From Desulfurellaceae bacterium bin18 (GTDB lineage Bacteria; Desulfobacterota; Binatia; Bin18), in NCBI GenBank assembly GCA_002238415.1, contig MPMI01000037.1:1-57543 (forward strand): 57,543 nt of DNA, written 5' to 3'. Positions within the stretch are counted from its first letter, which is position 1; each line of letters opens with the position of its first letter. Made by a program: the position numbers and the translations under genes. This document shows positions 17,011 through 26,488 of this stretch, one piece after another. Below the pieces are notes generated by a model. That model was given only the letters and a program-made list of their open reading frames with translations. It had not been told where the DNA came from and made no database searches.

Positions 17011-17877
17011 ATGATGTCCCAAGTGAGACAGATCGTTCGTGCCCGTATCCTGTTGATCGCGCTTGTCGTGTCGGGGCTGGTGTTCGTCGGCCTCTGGCTG
17101 GGGCCGCAAGCGTGGCGGGTGGCGGCGGAGGAGCAGCGGCCGCCCTGCGCGGATTGGGATCAATGGTGGTTTCACCACCGGACCACGCCCGAACATATCC
17201 GCTATTGCCTCACCCACAAGCATGTCGAGATCAATCAGAAGGACCAGGAGGATGGGCGCACCCTCTTGCATCGCATCGCCCGAGACTTCCATGAGCAGCA
17301 TGACGATCTCTCGCACTATTCCGATTTCGAGAACCGGGCGACCTTCTTGACGGGAGAAGCCGCCAGTGATGGGGAGACCATCGATCTCGGCACGCTCACC
17401 ACGCGGGGAGTGCCATGGAGCCAGTCGCGGCCACCGACCGAAGAAGAGCGGCAGCAGCAGTGGGAACAAGAACAGGAGCGCCGGCGGGCATGGAAGGAGC
17501 ACCGCCGTCTGGAACGGGAACGGGAACAAGCGCGGCGCAAACGACCAGGCGCCACCCGGCCCGAACGGCTGGCGATAGTGCGGGAACTCTTAACGTGGGA
17601 CACCCTCGACCTGGAGGCCTTGGACAAGTCCGGTCGGACTGCTGTTCAGCTCGCGCTGCGGAAGACCCAAAACTGGCAAGTCGCCAACTTGCTCATTCAG
17701 GCCGGTGCAAGGCTCACGTTCTCAGAGGACAAAGCAAAAGAATTGGAAGAAAACGTCCTGCCGATGGCGCAGACATTAGCCCCCCGCGTCCGCAACCCGT
17801 TCAAGGGTGAGCTGGATGTAGATGCGTTGCTGGCCTGTCAGACCGCGAACTGTGCGATGACGCATGCGCTGAAATGA
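17011..17877 (+). CDS. Membrane-anchored ankyrin-like repeat protein
   Basis: A 288-residue protein with an N-terminal hydrophobic segment (residues 12-31, ILLIALVVSGLVFVGLW) that acts as a signal anchor. The rest is probably periplasmic. An ankyrin-like unit (EDGRTLLHRIARDF) lies near residue 82, then a charged coiled coil (about residues 140-175, rich in E, R and Q). Further ankyrin-like units follow (LDLEALDKSGRTAVQLALRK, VANLLIQAGARL). Three Cys residues near the C-terminus and two near residues 46-66 could form disulfides. GGGAGGGAG precedes the ATGATG start. Inference: a binding protein; partner unknown. Confidence 0.75.
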   Translation: MMSQVRQIVRARILLIALVVSGLVFVGLWLGPQAWRVAAEEQRPPCADWDQWWFHHRTTPEHIRYCLTHKHVEINQKDQEDGRTLLHRIARDFHEQHDDLSHYSDFENRATFLTGEAASDGETIDLGTLTTRGVPWSQSRPPTEEERQQQWEQEQERRRAWKEHRRLEREREQARRKRPGATRPERLAIVRELLTWDTLDLEALDKSGRTAVQLALRKTQNWQVANLLIQAGARLTFSEDKAKELEENVLPMAQTLAPRVRNPFKGELDVDALLACQTANCAMTHALK

Positions 17878-17942
17878 GCGTCTTCATGAGCACCGCCCCT
17901 AGCCCCACTGGTGAGATTGATCTGCGAGGGTCAACCTGTCTC

Positions 17943-19088
17943 TCAGACTCCCTGCCGGGTTTCAGCTAAAACCAGATCGACGACAGAACGCAGGGCCTCT
18001 TGCTCAGTGTCTCCTTCAAGGAGGCGCAAGCGGAAATGGTCAAGCTGCCGGTCGGCGCTGCTCCCGTAACGAATGATGGCGAGCGCGTGGCGCATCTCGT
18101 CTTCGCAGCCCAGGGCGTGAGCGTCATCGGCGAGGGTTTCGATCAGTTGAGTCGCGTAGTCCTGGATGTCCTGCCGTCCACCCTGGCCTGGGTCGCCGAG
18201 GAAGGCGAGCACACCGTAGCGCTGGGCGAGCCAGCGGTTCTCGGCAATGATCTCGGTGGGCGGTTCGGGGGGTAAACTTCCCTCCCGGTCCTGCCGTAAC
18301 AGGCGGTGAATCAGCGCCGCGTAGAGGGCAGCGATGCATACTGCGTCGTCAATGAGTGGACAGATGTCGCAGATGCGCATTTCCACGGTCGGGTAGGCAC
18401 GTGAGGGACGGATGTCCCACCATAATTCGCTCGCGCTGGTGATAAACTCCATGCGCTGGTAATCGGCTATGAGCCGGTCGTACTCGGTCTGGGAATACAG
18501 TGGACCGGGCAGGCTGGTGCGCGGCAGAGCGCCGAACAGGTTGAGGCGGTAGGACTTGAAACCGGTCTGGTGGCCTGAATTGAATGGCGATGAGGTGGAC
18601 AGGGCATGGAACAGCGGCAGGTAGCGCCGGAGCGCGGTCATGACCCGGATTCTCTCATCCGGGTCGCCAAAGCCGGCATGAATATGCATGCCGGCGATGA
18701 GCCCACGCCGGATACTCTCCTGAAACGTGCTCTCGAACCGCTCGTAGCGCTCCTTGGGCGTGGTCATCTGTGCCCGCCACTCTGCGAACGGATGGGTCGA
18801 GGCGGCCATGACCGTGGCTCCGTATGCCTCCGCGGCCTCAATGACCAGCCGGCGAGTTTCGCACAGGGCGGCGCGCACCTCGGCCAGCGAGTGACAGACC
18901 TGGGTGTTGGTCTCGATCTGGGTTCGGAAAAGTTCGTGTACGACTTTGTGCGGGCCCCTGTTGCGCTCGCAGGTCTCGAAAATGCCGGGGTCAGGATCGG
19001 CCAGCAGGTCGCGCGAGACGGGGTCTACGAGAAAGAATTCCTCCTCAACGCCCAGCGTGAGGTCGTCCCAGGTCTTATTGCTGCTCAT
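17943..19088 (-). CDS. Carboxylate-amine ligase of the GCS2 family (YbdK-like)
   Basis: ATP-dependent ligase related to type 2 glutamate-cysteine ligase. The hallmark LGVEEEFFLVDP lies at the N-terminus, followed by HIHAGFGDPDERIRVM and the RPSRAYPTVEMRICD strand that binds substrate and metal. Length 381 aa is normal. The start at 19088 (MSSNKTWDD) follows AGGGGA; a longer in-frame start exists without a site. It lies 16 bases downstream of the ThDP enzyme gene, so the two are co-transcribed. Whether it makes gamma-glutamylcysteine or another peptide-like product cannot be read from sequence. Confidence 0.88.
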   Translation of the reverse strand: MSSNKTWDDLTLGVEEEFFLVDPVSRDLLADPDPGIFETCERNRGPHKVVHELFRTQIETNTQVCHSLAEVRAALCETRRLVIEAAEAYGATVMAASTHPFAEWRAQMTTPKERYERFESTFQESIRRGLIAGMHIHAGFGDPDERIRVMTALRRYLPLFHALSTSSPFNSGHQTGFKSYRLNLFGALPRTSLPGPLYSQTEYDRLIADYQRMEFITSASELWWDIRPSRAYPTVEMRICDICPLIDDAVCIAALYAALIHRLLRQDREGSLPPEPPTEIIAENRWLAQRYGVLAFLGDPGQGGRQDIQDYATQLIETLADDAHALGCEDEMRHALAIIRYGSSADRQLDHFRLRLLEGDTEQEALRSVVDLVLAETRQGV

Positions 19089-19104
19089 GTCGTTCCCCTG
19101 TTTT

Positions 19105-20766
19105 CTAATACCCCCCAAACCCCATATCGGTTGTGGCCTGGGCGTCCGGGTCGGTGCAGACGTTGACTAAGGCGGGCTTGCCGCTGGCAAACGCCCGCTC
19201 AATCGCGGCCCTGATGTCGGCGGGGTTCTCGACATACTCCCCGTAGCCGCCGAGCGCTTCGACCATCTTGTCATAGCGCTGATGGCCAAGCTCGCGACCG
19301 ACATTCTGCCGGCCCTGTTTGTCGCCGGCCGTCATATACCCGGTCTGGCGCGAGGTGAAACCCGCGTTGTTTGAGACCACGACGACAATAGGAATGTTAT
19401 GCCGAATGGCCGAGTCCATCTCCATGCCGTTCCAGCCGAAGGCCCCGTCGCCGGACAGGACCAGGACGGGTTTGTCCGGCGCCGCGACCTTGGCCCCGAT
19501 GCCGAACGGTACGCCCACGCCCATACAGCCGTGCGGACCGGCATTGAGACTGCCGCCGGCGGCATACACGGGAATGGACTGGCGAGCAAAATTGAGGATT
19601 TCATGCCCGTCCACGACCAAAATGGTGTCGCGGCTGATTGTTTCGCGGACTTCCTTGCACAAGCGGAGCGGATGGACCGGGGTGGCGTCCGAGTGCAGCA
19701 GCGGAGCCGAGCGCTCCATATTGGTGCGTTGTTTAGCCGCAAGCTGGGCAACCCAGGCGGTTTCTTGATTGGGGTCGAACTGGCCGCCGGCCTCTTCCGT
19801 CAACTGCTGCAAGACGAGCTTGGCGTCGCCGACAATGCCGACGGCCACCCCCTGATTATGACCGATGGCTCTGCCGTCCAGATTGACGTTGATAAATTTT
19901 GCTGTGGGAGAAAAACGGGGGGCGCGGAGAAACGACAGCATGGAGTTTGCCCTGGCGCCAATGACCAGCACTACGTCGGCCTCGCGAAAGGCCATCGACC
20001 GGGCCGCGGGAAAGGCGTGGGTATGGTCTTCAGGAATGACGCCACGACCCTGCGGGGTGGTGAAAAAAGGAACGCCGGTGGCCTCGACAAACCGTTGCAG
20101 TTCCGCACTGGCTCCCGACCACAGGATGCCGCTACCGGTTACAATGAGGGGTTTCTCGGCCTGGGCCAAGAGGGCAATGGCTTGCTTGACCAGGGCCGGA
20201 TCTCCGGCCGGCCGACTTTCGACCCGATAATTCTCCGGCCAGTAGATCCTTTCGTCGTCAACCTTATGGGCCAGAATATCGCCCGGTAAATCGAGATACA
20301 CCGGGCCTTTCTTGCCGTCCATGGCCTCACGAAAGGCGATGCTGACATACTCGGGAACCCGCTGGGCCATATCAATACGATAGGCCGCCTTGACCACAGG
20401 CTTCATCATGGCGACCTGGTCCATCTCCTGGAAGGCATCAAGCGTGGTCGCCCGCATGGGAGCGGACCCCCCAATGGCAATAATCGGGGCGGAATCCGCC
20501 CAAGCGTTGGCCAGTCCGGTCACGGCGTTGGCCGTGCCGGGACCGGACGGCGTGATGCAGATGCCGGGCTTGCCTGTTACGCGGGCGTAGGCGTGGGCCA
20601 TCATGGCCGCGGCCTGTTCGTGGCGGACATAGATGCCCTGCATGCCCAGGTCGAGACAGGCCGCCGCGGTGCCGCTGGTCGGTCCGCCCATCATGAAGAA
20701 AACGGTATCGACGTTCTCTCGCTTGAAACTCTGTGCAATCAGTTCTTCGCCCCGAACTGTCCCCAT
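19105..20766 (-). CDS. Thiamine-diphosphate enzyme of the oxalyl-CoA decarboxylase / 2-hydroxyacyl-CoA lyase type
   Basis: A three-domain ThDP enzyme of 553 aa. The catalytic Glu is E50 in YVRHEQAAAMMAHAYAR. PSGPGTANAV follows, and the cofactor motif is LSGDGAFGWNGMEMD...SNNAG near residues 430-465. The RHEQAA and PGICITPSGPG blocks look more like CoA-dependent decarboxylases or lyases than acetolactate synthase, but a general TPP-enzyme annotation is safer. AAGGAGG lies upstream of the ATG. A formyl-CoA-transferase-like gene occurs 24 kb away (44755-45945), which would fit oxalate or formyl-CoA metabolism if both assignments hold. Confidence 0.85.
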   Translation of the reverse strand: MGTVRGEELIAQSFKRENVDTVFFMMGGPTSGTAAACLDLGMQGIYVRHEQAAAMMAHAYARVTGKPGICITPSGPGTANAVTGLANAWADSAPIIAIGGSAPMRATTLDAFQEMDQVAMMKPVVKAAYRIDMAQRVPEYVSIAFREAMDGKKGPVYLDLPGDILAHKVDDERIYWPENYRVESRPAGDPALVKQAIALLAQAEKPLIVTGSGILWSGASAELQRFVEATGVPFFTTPQGRGVIPEDHTHAFPAARSMAFREADVVLVIGARANSMLSFLRAPRFSPTAKFINVNLDGRAIGHNQGVAVGIVGDAKLVLQQLTEEAGGQFDPNQETAWVAQLAAKQRTNMERSAPLLHSDATPVHPLRLCKEVRETISRDTILVVDGHEILNFARQSIPVYAAGGSLNAGPHGCMGVGVPFGIGAKVAAPDKPVLVLSGDGAFGWNGMEMDSAIRHNIPIVVVVSNNAGFTSRQTGYMTAGDKQGRQNVGRELGHQRYDKMVEALGGYGEYVENPADIRAAIERAFASGKPALVNVCTDPDAQATTDMGFGGY

Positions 20767-20828
20767 GGTGTTCCTCCTTTTTCTCCAGCTTCTGTTTCCT
20801 CTACCATATCCGCCCCAGCCATGCGGGT

Positions 20829-23429
20829 TTAACCCCACTCGAAACCCGCCCGCAGATAATACAACCCACCATTGTATCCATACGGCGAGACGACCGGGTA
20901 TTTCATGCCATGGCGGCCGGCATACTTGTTTTTGGTCGGATACGTATCGAACAGGTTTTGCGCGCCAACCGCCAGGGTCACGCCGCTGAACACGCCGTTG
21001 AAAAAGGTATAGGACGCTTCCAGGTCGAGCAGGGCGCGCGCGTGGGCGTGGACGGGGTTGGTGGGCCTGAATATCGGGAAATCCTTGAAGTCGTCATAGT
21101 AGTGGAGCCGGGTGAGTAGCCGCCACGGTCCCCAGCTATGGTCTGCGCTCAGCGTGAAGCGGAACTCGGGGTCGGTGTTCTCGATTTGGGCGGCCCGCAG
21201 GTCATTGGTGATTTGCGGGTTGCGCTTATCGACCTTGGTATTATTCCAGTTACCGGCAAAGGTGAACATGGTAGCCCCGGCCCTGCCGTCGAGCCACTCC
21301 AGGGGGTAGGTCGCCACGACATCCAGCCCCTGGGTCGTTGTGCCGAAGTCGTTGTTGAAATAGCTGACTTGGCCGCCCCCTCCTCTGTTCATGAAGAGGT
21401 CGATGCCCGCGGCAGCCAAGGCGGCTTTATCCGCCGCGGTGAGGAGGAAGTTCTGGCTTAACATAATCCGACGGCGAACCTCCATATTATAGTAGTCGGC
21501 GGTGACGGACAGGTTGCCGAGCGTAATGACTGCGCCGAGGCTGAAGCTGGTTGAGTGTTCCGATCTCAGCGGCTGGCCGCCCTTCTGTTGGGCAATCGGG
21601 TCATTGCCCGACAGCACGTAGGTGAGGTTCAGTTCGCCGGTTTCGGCGTTGAGGCTCGAGGTTATATTCCGATAGTTGGCCTGCCCGACGGTTGGCGCCC
21701 GAAAGTTCGTCCCGATGGAGCCGCGCAGCGCCAGGTAGTCGTCAAGCAGACTCCACCGGGCGGCCAGCTTGCCATTGAGCGATTCACCGATACCTTCATG
21801 GTGCTCAAACCGGCCGGCGGCGGTGAGCAACACATCGGTCAGGACATCGGCCTCCAGGTCGAGATACGCGCCAAAACTGTCCCGGCTGGCCTCGGTCGCC
21901 TCCTGGGGCGACGTGCCAGGATGGCCGGAGACCGCGACCGCGAGGCCCTGTCGGGCCAGCATGTCGTCACGGAAATAGGAATTCGGCTCCCCGGTTCCGC
22001 TCTCAAAGGTTTCTTCACGGTACTCCAAGCCGAAGGCCACGTTTAGTGGAGAAGCGAGCAGGCCGATGTCGAACGGCCGGGAGAGGTCCAGGTTGAATAT
22101 CTTGTCCCGCTCCTCGTACCTGCGGGTTCTGTACTGGGTCGGAATCGCGGCCTTGAGGCTGATCAGATTCGGATTCACGCTGTTCCTGAGGTGGGTGTCC
22201 ATGCTGTTCTGCCCGAACCCGGCGCTCATATCGTAGTGCCAGCCGTCCAGCAGGGCGTAGGCGCTGCGCAGACTCCCGCGCAGGCCGAAGACGAGGCTCC
22301 AGTCGTTCACGATGCCCCGAAACCGGGGGGTGAACCCGCCCGGGAATGCCTGGGCCAGGGCATAGCAGTCGTCCTGGCCTATCAACGGGTCCAGAGCGGC
22401 CGGGCCCTGTGTCACATAATCGTTCGCTGTGATCGTCGGGCAGTTACCGGACATCCCATCCGCGGACAGGTCGGCGACCAGCAACTCATTGCCATTCGCG
22501 AACACACCGGGAAAACTGGCCGGATTGCGCCAGTAGAACGTGTCTTCAATCTCGCGCTCCGCATAATTGCCGAAGGCATACAACCGATGGTCGTCACCGA
22601 GGTCCAGGCCGAGGTTACCGAAGAATTTATAGTCGTACTTCACGTCTGGCGCGCCCCAGGGCTGGGCCGCGGATCTGCGGATAAAGGCGTTGCCGTTCTC
22701 GATCATGCGGCGGGCATCGTCGCGCTGCACGCTGCGGTTGGTCGAATCCGCGTTGGTAAACTCAAAGCTGAAGTTGGCAAAGCCGGCCTCGGTCAGCGGC
22801 AGGCCGATGTTGGCCGCGACATTAAGCCGGTCGCCGTCGCCGTGGTAATACTGCCCCAGATTGGTCTCCAGGGTGCCGCCCTCGGGCGCGTCGCGCAGCA
22901 CGAAATTCAGCACCCCGGCTACCGCGTCGGACCCATACTGCGCGCCGGCCCCGTCGCGCAGGACTTCCACCCGCTTGAGGGCGATGGACGGGATGGATGC
23001 GATATCCGTCCCATGCGAACCGCTCGCCAATCCATAACTCCAACGGGTAATCGCGGAGGAGCGGTGGCGGCGTTTGCCGTTGACCAGCACCAGGGTCGAG
23101 TCCGGCGGCAGGCCGCGCAGCTTGGCCGGGCGGACCAGGGCGGACTCAACACCGATGCCATACTGAAAGACCTTGTAGGATGGGACAGTCGCGGACAACA
23201 GGTCGTTCATATCCGTGGTGCCGTAGTGCTTGAGGCTGTCGCCGTCAATGACGTCCACCGGCACGGGCGAATCCGCCGCGGAGCGGCCCGCCGAGCGGGA
23301 GCCGACCACCCGGATTTCTTCAAGTCCGACGATCTCTTCTGCCTGGTCGGCCGACTGCGCCCCGGCCGGCAGCGAGCCTATCAAGACCAGGAGCAACACC
23401 AGCAAGAGTAAACGTGTCCAGCATCTCAT
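20829..23429 (-). CDS. TonB-dependent outer-membrane receptor (copy 1)
   Basis: An 866-residue receptor that imports a large nutrient across the outer membrane using TonB energy. It has a signal peptide (MRCWTRLLLLVLLLVLIG...AGA-QS), a TonB-box-like segment EEIRVVGSRS and a plug domain with VLVNGKRRHRSS, LKRVEVLRDGAGAQYGSDAVAGV and NFVLRDAPEGG. A 22-strand barrel follows, ending near GFEWG. The substrate is unknown. It is clearly paralogous to the next gene, sharing long blocks such as FEFTNADSTNRS. The start codon (23427-23429) lies inside the central part of a palindromic repeat, and no good Shine-Dalgarno site is visible. Confidence 0.92.
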   Translation of the reverse strand: MRCWTRLLLLVLLLVLIGSLPAGAQSADQAEEIVGLEEIRVVGSRSAGRSAADSPVPVDVIDGDSLKHYGTTDMNDLLSATVPSYKVFQYGIGVESALVRPAKLRGLPPDSTLVLVNGKRRHRSSAITRWSYGLASGSHGTDIASIPSIALKRVEVLRDGAGAQYGSDAVAGVLNFVLRDAPEGGTLETNLGQYYHGDGDRLNVAANIGLPLTEAGFANFSFEFTNADSTNRSVQRDDARRMIENGNAFIRRSAAQPWGAPDVKYDYKFFGNLGLDLGDDHRLYAFGNYAEREIEDTFYWRNPASFPGVFANGNELLVADLSADGMSGNCPTITANDYVTQGPAALDPLIGQDDCYALAQAFPGGFTPRFRGIVNDWSLVFGLRGSLRSAYALLDGWHYDMSAGFGQNSMDTHLRNSVNPNLISLKAAIPTQYRTRRYEERDKIFNLDLSRPFDIGLLASPLNVAFGLEYREETFESGTGEPNSYFRDDMLARQGLAVAVSGHPGTSPQEATEASRDSFGAYLDLEADVLTDVLLTAAGRFEHHEGIGESLNGKLAARWSLLDDYLALRGSIGTNFRAPTVGQANYRNITSSLNAETGELNLTYVLSGNDPIAQQKGGQPLRSEHSTSFSLGAVITLGNLSVTADYYNMEVRRRIMLSQNFLLTAADKAALAAAGIDLFMNRGGGGQVSYFNNDFGTTTQGLDVVATYPLEWLDGRAGATMFTFAGNWNNTKVDKRNPQITNDLRAAQIENTDPEFRFTLSADHSWGPWRLLTRLHYYDDFKDFPIFRPTNPVHAHARALLDLEASYTFFNGVFSGVTLAVGAQNLFDTYPTKNKYAGRHGMKYPVVSPYGYNGGLYYLRAGFEWG

Positions 23430-23459
23430 ATCTATGATGGAAGGACACGTTCTCTCTTG
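23403..23459. repeat. Palindromic repeat, copy 1
   Basis: The arms at 23403-23419 and 23443-23459 pair at 15 of 17 positions; the core is AAACGTGTCC with its complement. An inner CATC/GATG pair lies within the 23-base centre. It shares arms and centre with copies at 36530-36582 and 51894-51945. It spans the start codon of TonB receptor copy 1. Confidence 0.8.
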
Positions 23460-23510
23460 AGACCGTATTGTCCTGATTTCCTCATACGCTACCCTCGCCC
23501 GTTGACTGAG

Positions 23511-23530
23511 CCTGGCGCGTGAGCGCCAGG
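23511..23530 (-). terminator. Hairpin after TonB receptor copy 2
   Basis: CCTGGCGC (23511-23518) pairs perfectly with GCGCCAGG (23523-23530) around a 4-base loop. It starts 3 bases after the receptor's stop codon on the minus strand. No U-tract follows on that strand, so it may stabilise the mRNA end rather than terminate strongly. Confidence 0.5.
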
Positions 23531-23532
23531 TT

Positions 23533-26208
23533 TCAGAATGAGTACGACGCCCTGAAGTAGTAGAACCCGCCGTTGTATCCATACGGCGAGGCAACCGGAT
23601 ACTTCTGGCCATAGTCGCGGGCATACCGATTCTTGGTCGGATAGGTGTCGAGCAGGTTGTCCACGCCGGCCGCAAACCCGAGGCCGTTCTGAAACATATA
23701 CGAGGCCTCCACGTCGAGCAGTGCGCGGGCGTGAGCGTAGATGGGCTGGGTATCAATATCTTGATGCCGCTCGGTGAAATCGTCGTAGTAATGCAGCCGG
23801 GTGAGGAAGCGCCACGGTCCCCAGGTGTGGTCCGCCATCAGCGACAAACGGAATTCCGGCTCAAGCTCTTCAAGCTGATGTTTGCGCAGGGAACCGATGA
23901 CCTGCGAATTGATCGAATCGAGATTGATTTTGGTGTCGTTCCAGTTGCCGGCGAAGGTCAGCATGGTCGTGCCGATGCTGCCGCCGAACAGTTCCAGCGG
24001 ATAGGTTGCCACCAGATCGACGCCCTGCGTATAGGTCTCGAACGCGTTGGCGAAGAACTTGACGGTCCGCACGCCGCTGGCGTCAACGCCCTGGGCTGCC
24101 AGGATGGCAACGTCGTCAGCGGTGATGCTTTGCGAATCGGTCAGCCCGATCCGGTTTCTGATTTCTATATTGTAATAGTCCAGGGTAACAGACAGGGCAT
24201 CAATGGAGAGCACCGCGCCGACAGAAAAGGAGAAGGAGGTCTCCGGCGTGAGCGGCTTGGCTCCCTTGTGTTGTGCAATCGGGTCGCTGCCCGGCAGGGT
24301 TGGCTGTTCGACGAGATTGCCGTTGGCGTCAATGCCGAAGGTCGTATCGCGGTAGTTCGCCTGTCCCACGGTCGGCGCCCGAAAGCCCGTGCCAAAGGAG
24401 CCGCGTACGGCCAGGTACTCTTCGAGCAGGTCCCAGCGGCCGGCCAGTTTGCCGTCCAGGGACTCGCCGATGCCTTCGTGGTGCTCGAAGCGGCCCGCGG
24501 CGGTGAGCAATACCTGCTCGATGACGTTGGCTTCCAGGTCGATATACGCCCCGAAGCTACCCCGGTCCGCCTCCATGCCATGCTCCGGCCGGATGCCGGG
24601 GTAGGCATTGGTGCCGATGTCGAAGCCTTGCTGGGCGAGGCCGCGGCGATTCGGGTCCTGACCCCCGCCCCCGCATTCTCCGTCATCATCGACGCACCAG
24701 GCGTTTTGCTCACCGGTTTCGATCTCGTAATCTTCCTCGCGGTACTCCAATCCGAAGGCGACGTTCAGCGGGGAATAGAACAGGCCGATATCGAACGGCC
24801 GGGAGAGGTCCAGGTTGAAAATCTTGTCCTGCTGCTGGTAGGCGCGCGAGAAAAATTCGGTCGGAATATCCGAGCGGAGGCGGGCAAGTTGTGGGTTGAC
24901 GCTGTTCCAGACCACATACGTCGTGCGGTGTTGGCCGAACACGGCGCTCATATCGTAGTTCCAGCCGTCGAGCAGCGAAGAGGCGCTCTGCAACGTCCCG
25001 CGCAGGCCGAAAGCGATTCCCCAGTCTTCCACGCCGCCGCGCAGCCGCGGGACGAACCCGCCCGGAAAGGTCTGGCCCATCCAGTGGCAGTCCGCGCCCA
25101 GCCCGCTCAGCGCTGCTTGGCCGTTTTGCAGATAATCGCGCCCGGTGATGTCTTTTGGACAGCCGCCGCTCCTACCGTCCGGCGACAGGTCGGCAATCAG
25201 CAAGGGATCGTCCAGGGACCAGCCGCCACCCGGACCGCTCGGGTCCGTAAAGACCCCCGGCCGCGCGTACGGGCTACGCCAATACCACGAATCCAGAATC
25301 TCGCGTTCCGCCCAGTTGCCGAAGGCGTAGGCATGGTGGTGTTCGCCCAGGTCGAAGCCGAAGTTGCCGAAGAATTTGTAGTCGTACGGTACATCCGGCG
25401 CGCCCCAGACCTGCACCGCGCCTCTGCGGACGTGCTCGTTGCCGCTATCGATCGCCGTCAGCGCGTCGGTGCGCTGCGTGCTGCGGTTGGTCGAGTCGGC
25501 GTTGGTGAACTCGAAGCTGAGGTTGGCAAAGCCGGCGTCGGTCAGTGGCAGGCCGACGTTGGCCGCCGTGCTCACCTGGTCGCCGTCACCCTGATAATAC
25601 TGGCCCCAGCGGGCTTCGACCGTCCCGCCCTCGGGTGCGTCGCGCAGCACAAAATTCAGTACGCCGGCCACCGCGTCGGAGCCGTACTGAGCGCCCGCGC
25701 CGTCGCGCAACACTTCCACCCGTTTGAGGGCAATAGACGGAATCGAGCGAATGTCAGCGCCGTGCGCCCCCTGCGCCTGTCCAAAGGTGAAGATGCTGAT
25801 GGCGGACGAGCGATGGTGGCGTTTGCCGTTGACCAGCACCAGGGTCGAGTCCGGTGGCAGCCCGCGCATCTTGGCCGGGCGGACCAGCGCATTGGCGTCT
25901 CCGATAGCGTGCTGAGTGACATTATAGGACGGGACAGTCGCAGCCAGCAGGTTGTTCAGGTCGCGGACGCCGTAATTCCTGAAGCTGTCGCCGTCGATGA
26001 CGTCCACCGGCACGGGCGAATCCGCCGCCGAGCGGCCCAGCGCCCGGGAGCCGACCACTCGGAGTGCCTCCAACTCCAGGGGCTGCTGTTCCTGCTCGAC
26101 CTCTGGCGCATCAGCCGGTTCCGCGTCTTGTGCCGTGGCCAGCGGTGCACTCATCAAGACCACGAAGGACACCACGAGCCCGCATTGCCATCGCACCAAT
26201 TTCTTCAT
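23533..26208 (-). CDS. TonB-dependent outer-membrane receptor (copy 2)
   Basis: An 891-residue paralogue of the receptor downstream of it. It has a signal peptide MKKLVRWQCGLVVSFVVLMSAPLATA-QD, then an acidic Pro/Glu-rich linker, a TonB-box-like ELEALRVVGSRA segment, the plug (VLVNGKRHHRSS, LKRVEVLRDGAGAQYGSD) and a barrel ending in a terminal Phe (FRASYSF), the usual outer-membrane insertion signal. A cysteine-containing extracellular loop (CVDDDGECGGGG) absent from copy 1 suggests a different ligand. GGAGGAG precedes the ATG at 26208. The two genes lie in tandem, 100 bases apart with a hairpin between. Confidence 0.92.
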   Translation of the reverse strand: MKKLVRWQCGLVVSFVVLMSAPLATAQDAEPADAPEVEQEQQPLELEALRVVGSRALGRSAADSPVPVDVIDGDSFRNYGVRDLNNLLAATVPSYNVTQHAIGDANALVRPAKMRGLPPDSTLVLVNGKRHHRSSAISIFTFGQAQGAHGADIRSIPSIALKRVEVLRDGAGAQYGSDAVAGVLNFVLRDAPEGGTVEARWGQYYQGDGDQVSTAANVGLPLTDAGFANLSFEFTNADSTNRSTQRTDALTAIDSGNEHVRRGAVQVWGAPDVPYDYKFFGNFGFDLGEHHHAYAFGNWAEREILDSWYWRSPYARPGVFTDPSGPGGGWSLDDPLLIADLSPDGRSGGCPKDITGRDYLQNGQAALSGLGADCHWMGQTFPGGFVPRLRGGVEDWGIAFGLRGTLQSASSLLDGWNYDMSAVFGQHRTTYVVWNSVNPQLARLRSDIPTEFFSRAYQQQDKIFNLDLSRPFDIGLFYSPLNVAFGLEYREEDYEIETGEQNAWCVDDDGECGGGGQDPNRRGLAQQGFDIGTNAYPGIRPEHGMEADRGSFGAYIDLEANVIEQVLLTAAGRFEHHEGIGESLDGKLAGRWDLLEEYLAVRGSFGTGFRAPTVGQANYRDTTFGIDANGNLVEQPTLPGSDPIAQHKGAKPLTPETSFSFSVGAVLSIDALSVTLDYYNIEIRNRIGLTDSQSITADDVAILAAQGVDASGVRTVKFFANAFETYTQGVDLVATYPLELFGGSIGTTMLTFAGNWNDTKINLDSINSQVIGSLRKHQLEELEPEFRLSLMADHTWGPWRFLTRLHYYDDFTERHQDIDTQPIYAHARALLDVEASYMFQNGLGFAAGVDNLLDTYPTKNRYARDYGQKYPVASPYGYNGGFYYFRASYSF

Positions 26209-26488
26209 ATCAGCTCCTCCCATGTTGGGTCTCACGATTGACATAAACAGTCTGGTTCACGCCTTCTCGTAAGAACTGGCAACCATGTCGCTCAAGATGG
26301 CGAACCAAGTCACGGCGTTTCATTCGCTTGTAACAGACAATGGCTCACGGATAACCTCACGTCCTCGGATGGTCTCTATCCGCAAGAGTGCAATTTACCT
26401 CTCCTATGTTGGTCTATACATTCAGAATGCATATTTTTAAACACCGGTATCAATTCTCCGCTTACAAGGAGGTCCTTCCTTGCTTCGT

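Noticed and set aside
23731..26241. A long plus-strand open frame (836 codons) opposite TonB receptor copy 2
   Set aside because: It is the antisense shadow of the receptor; it has no domain, start signal or compositional sign of a real protein. The same holds for 22191-23411 opposite copy 1 and 6097-6897 opposite the amidase.
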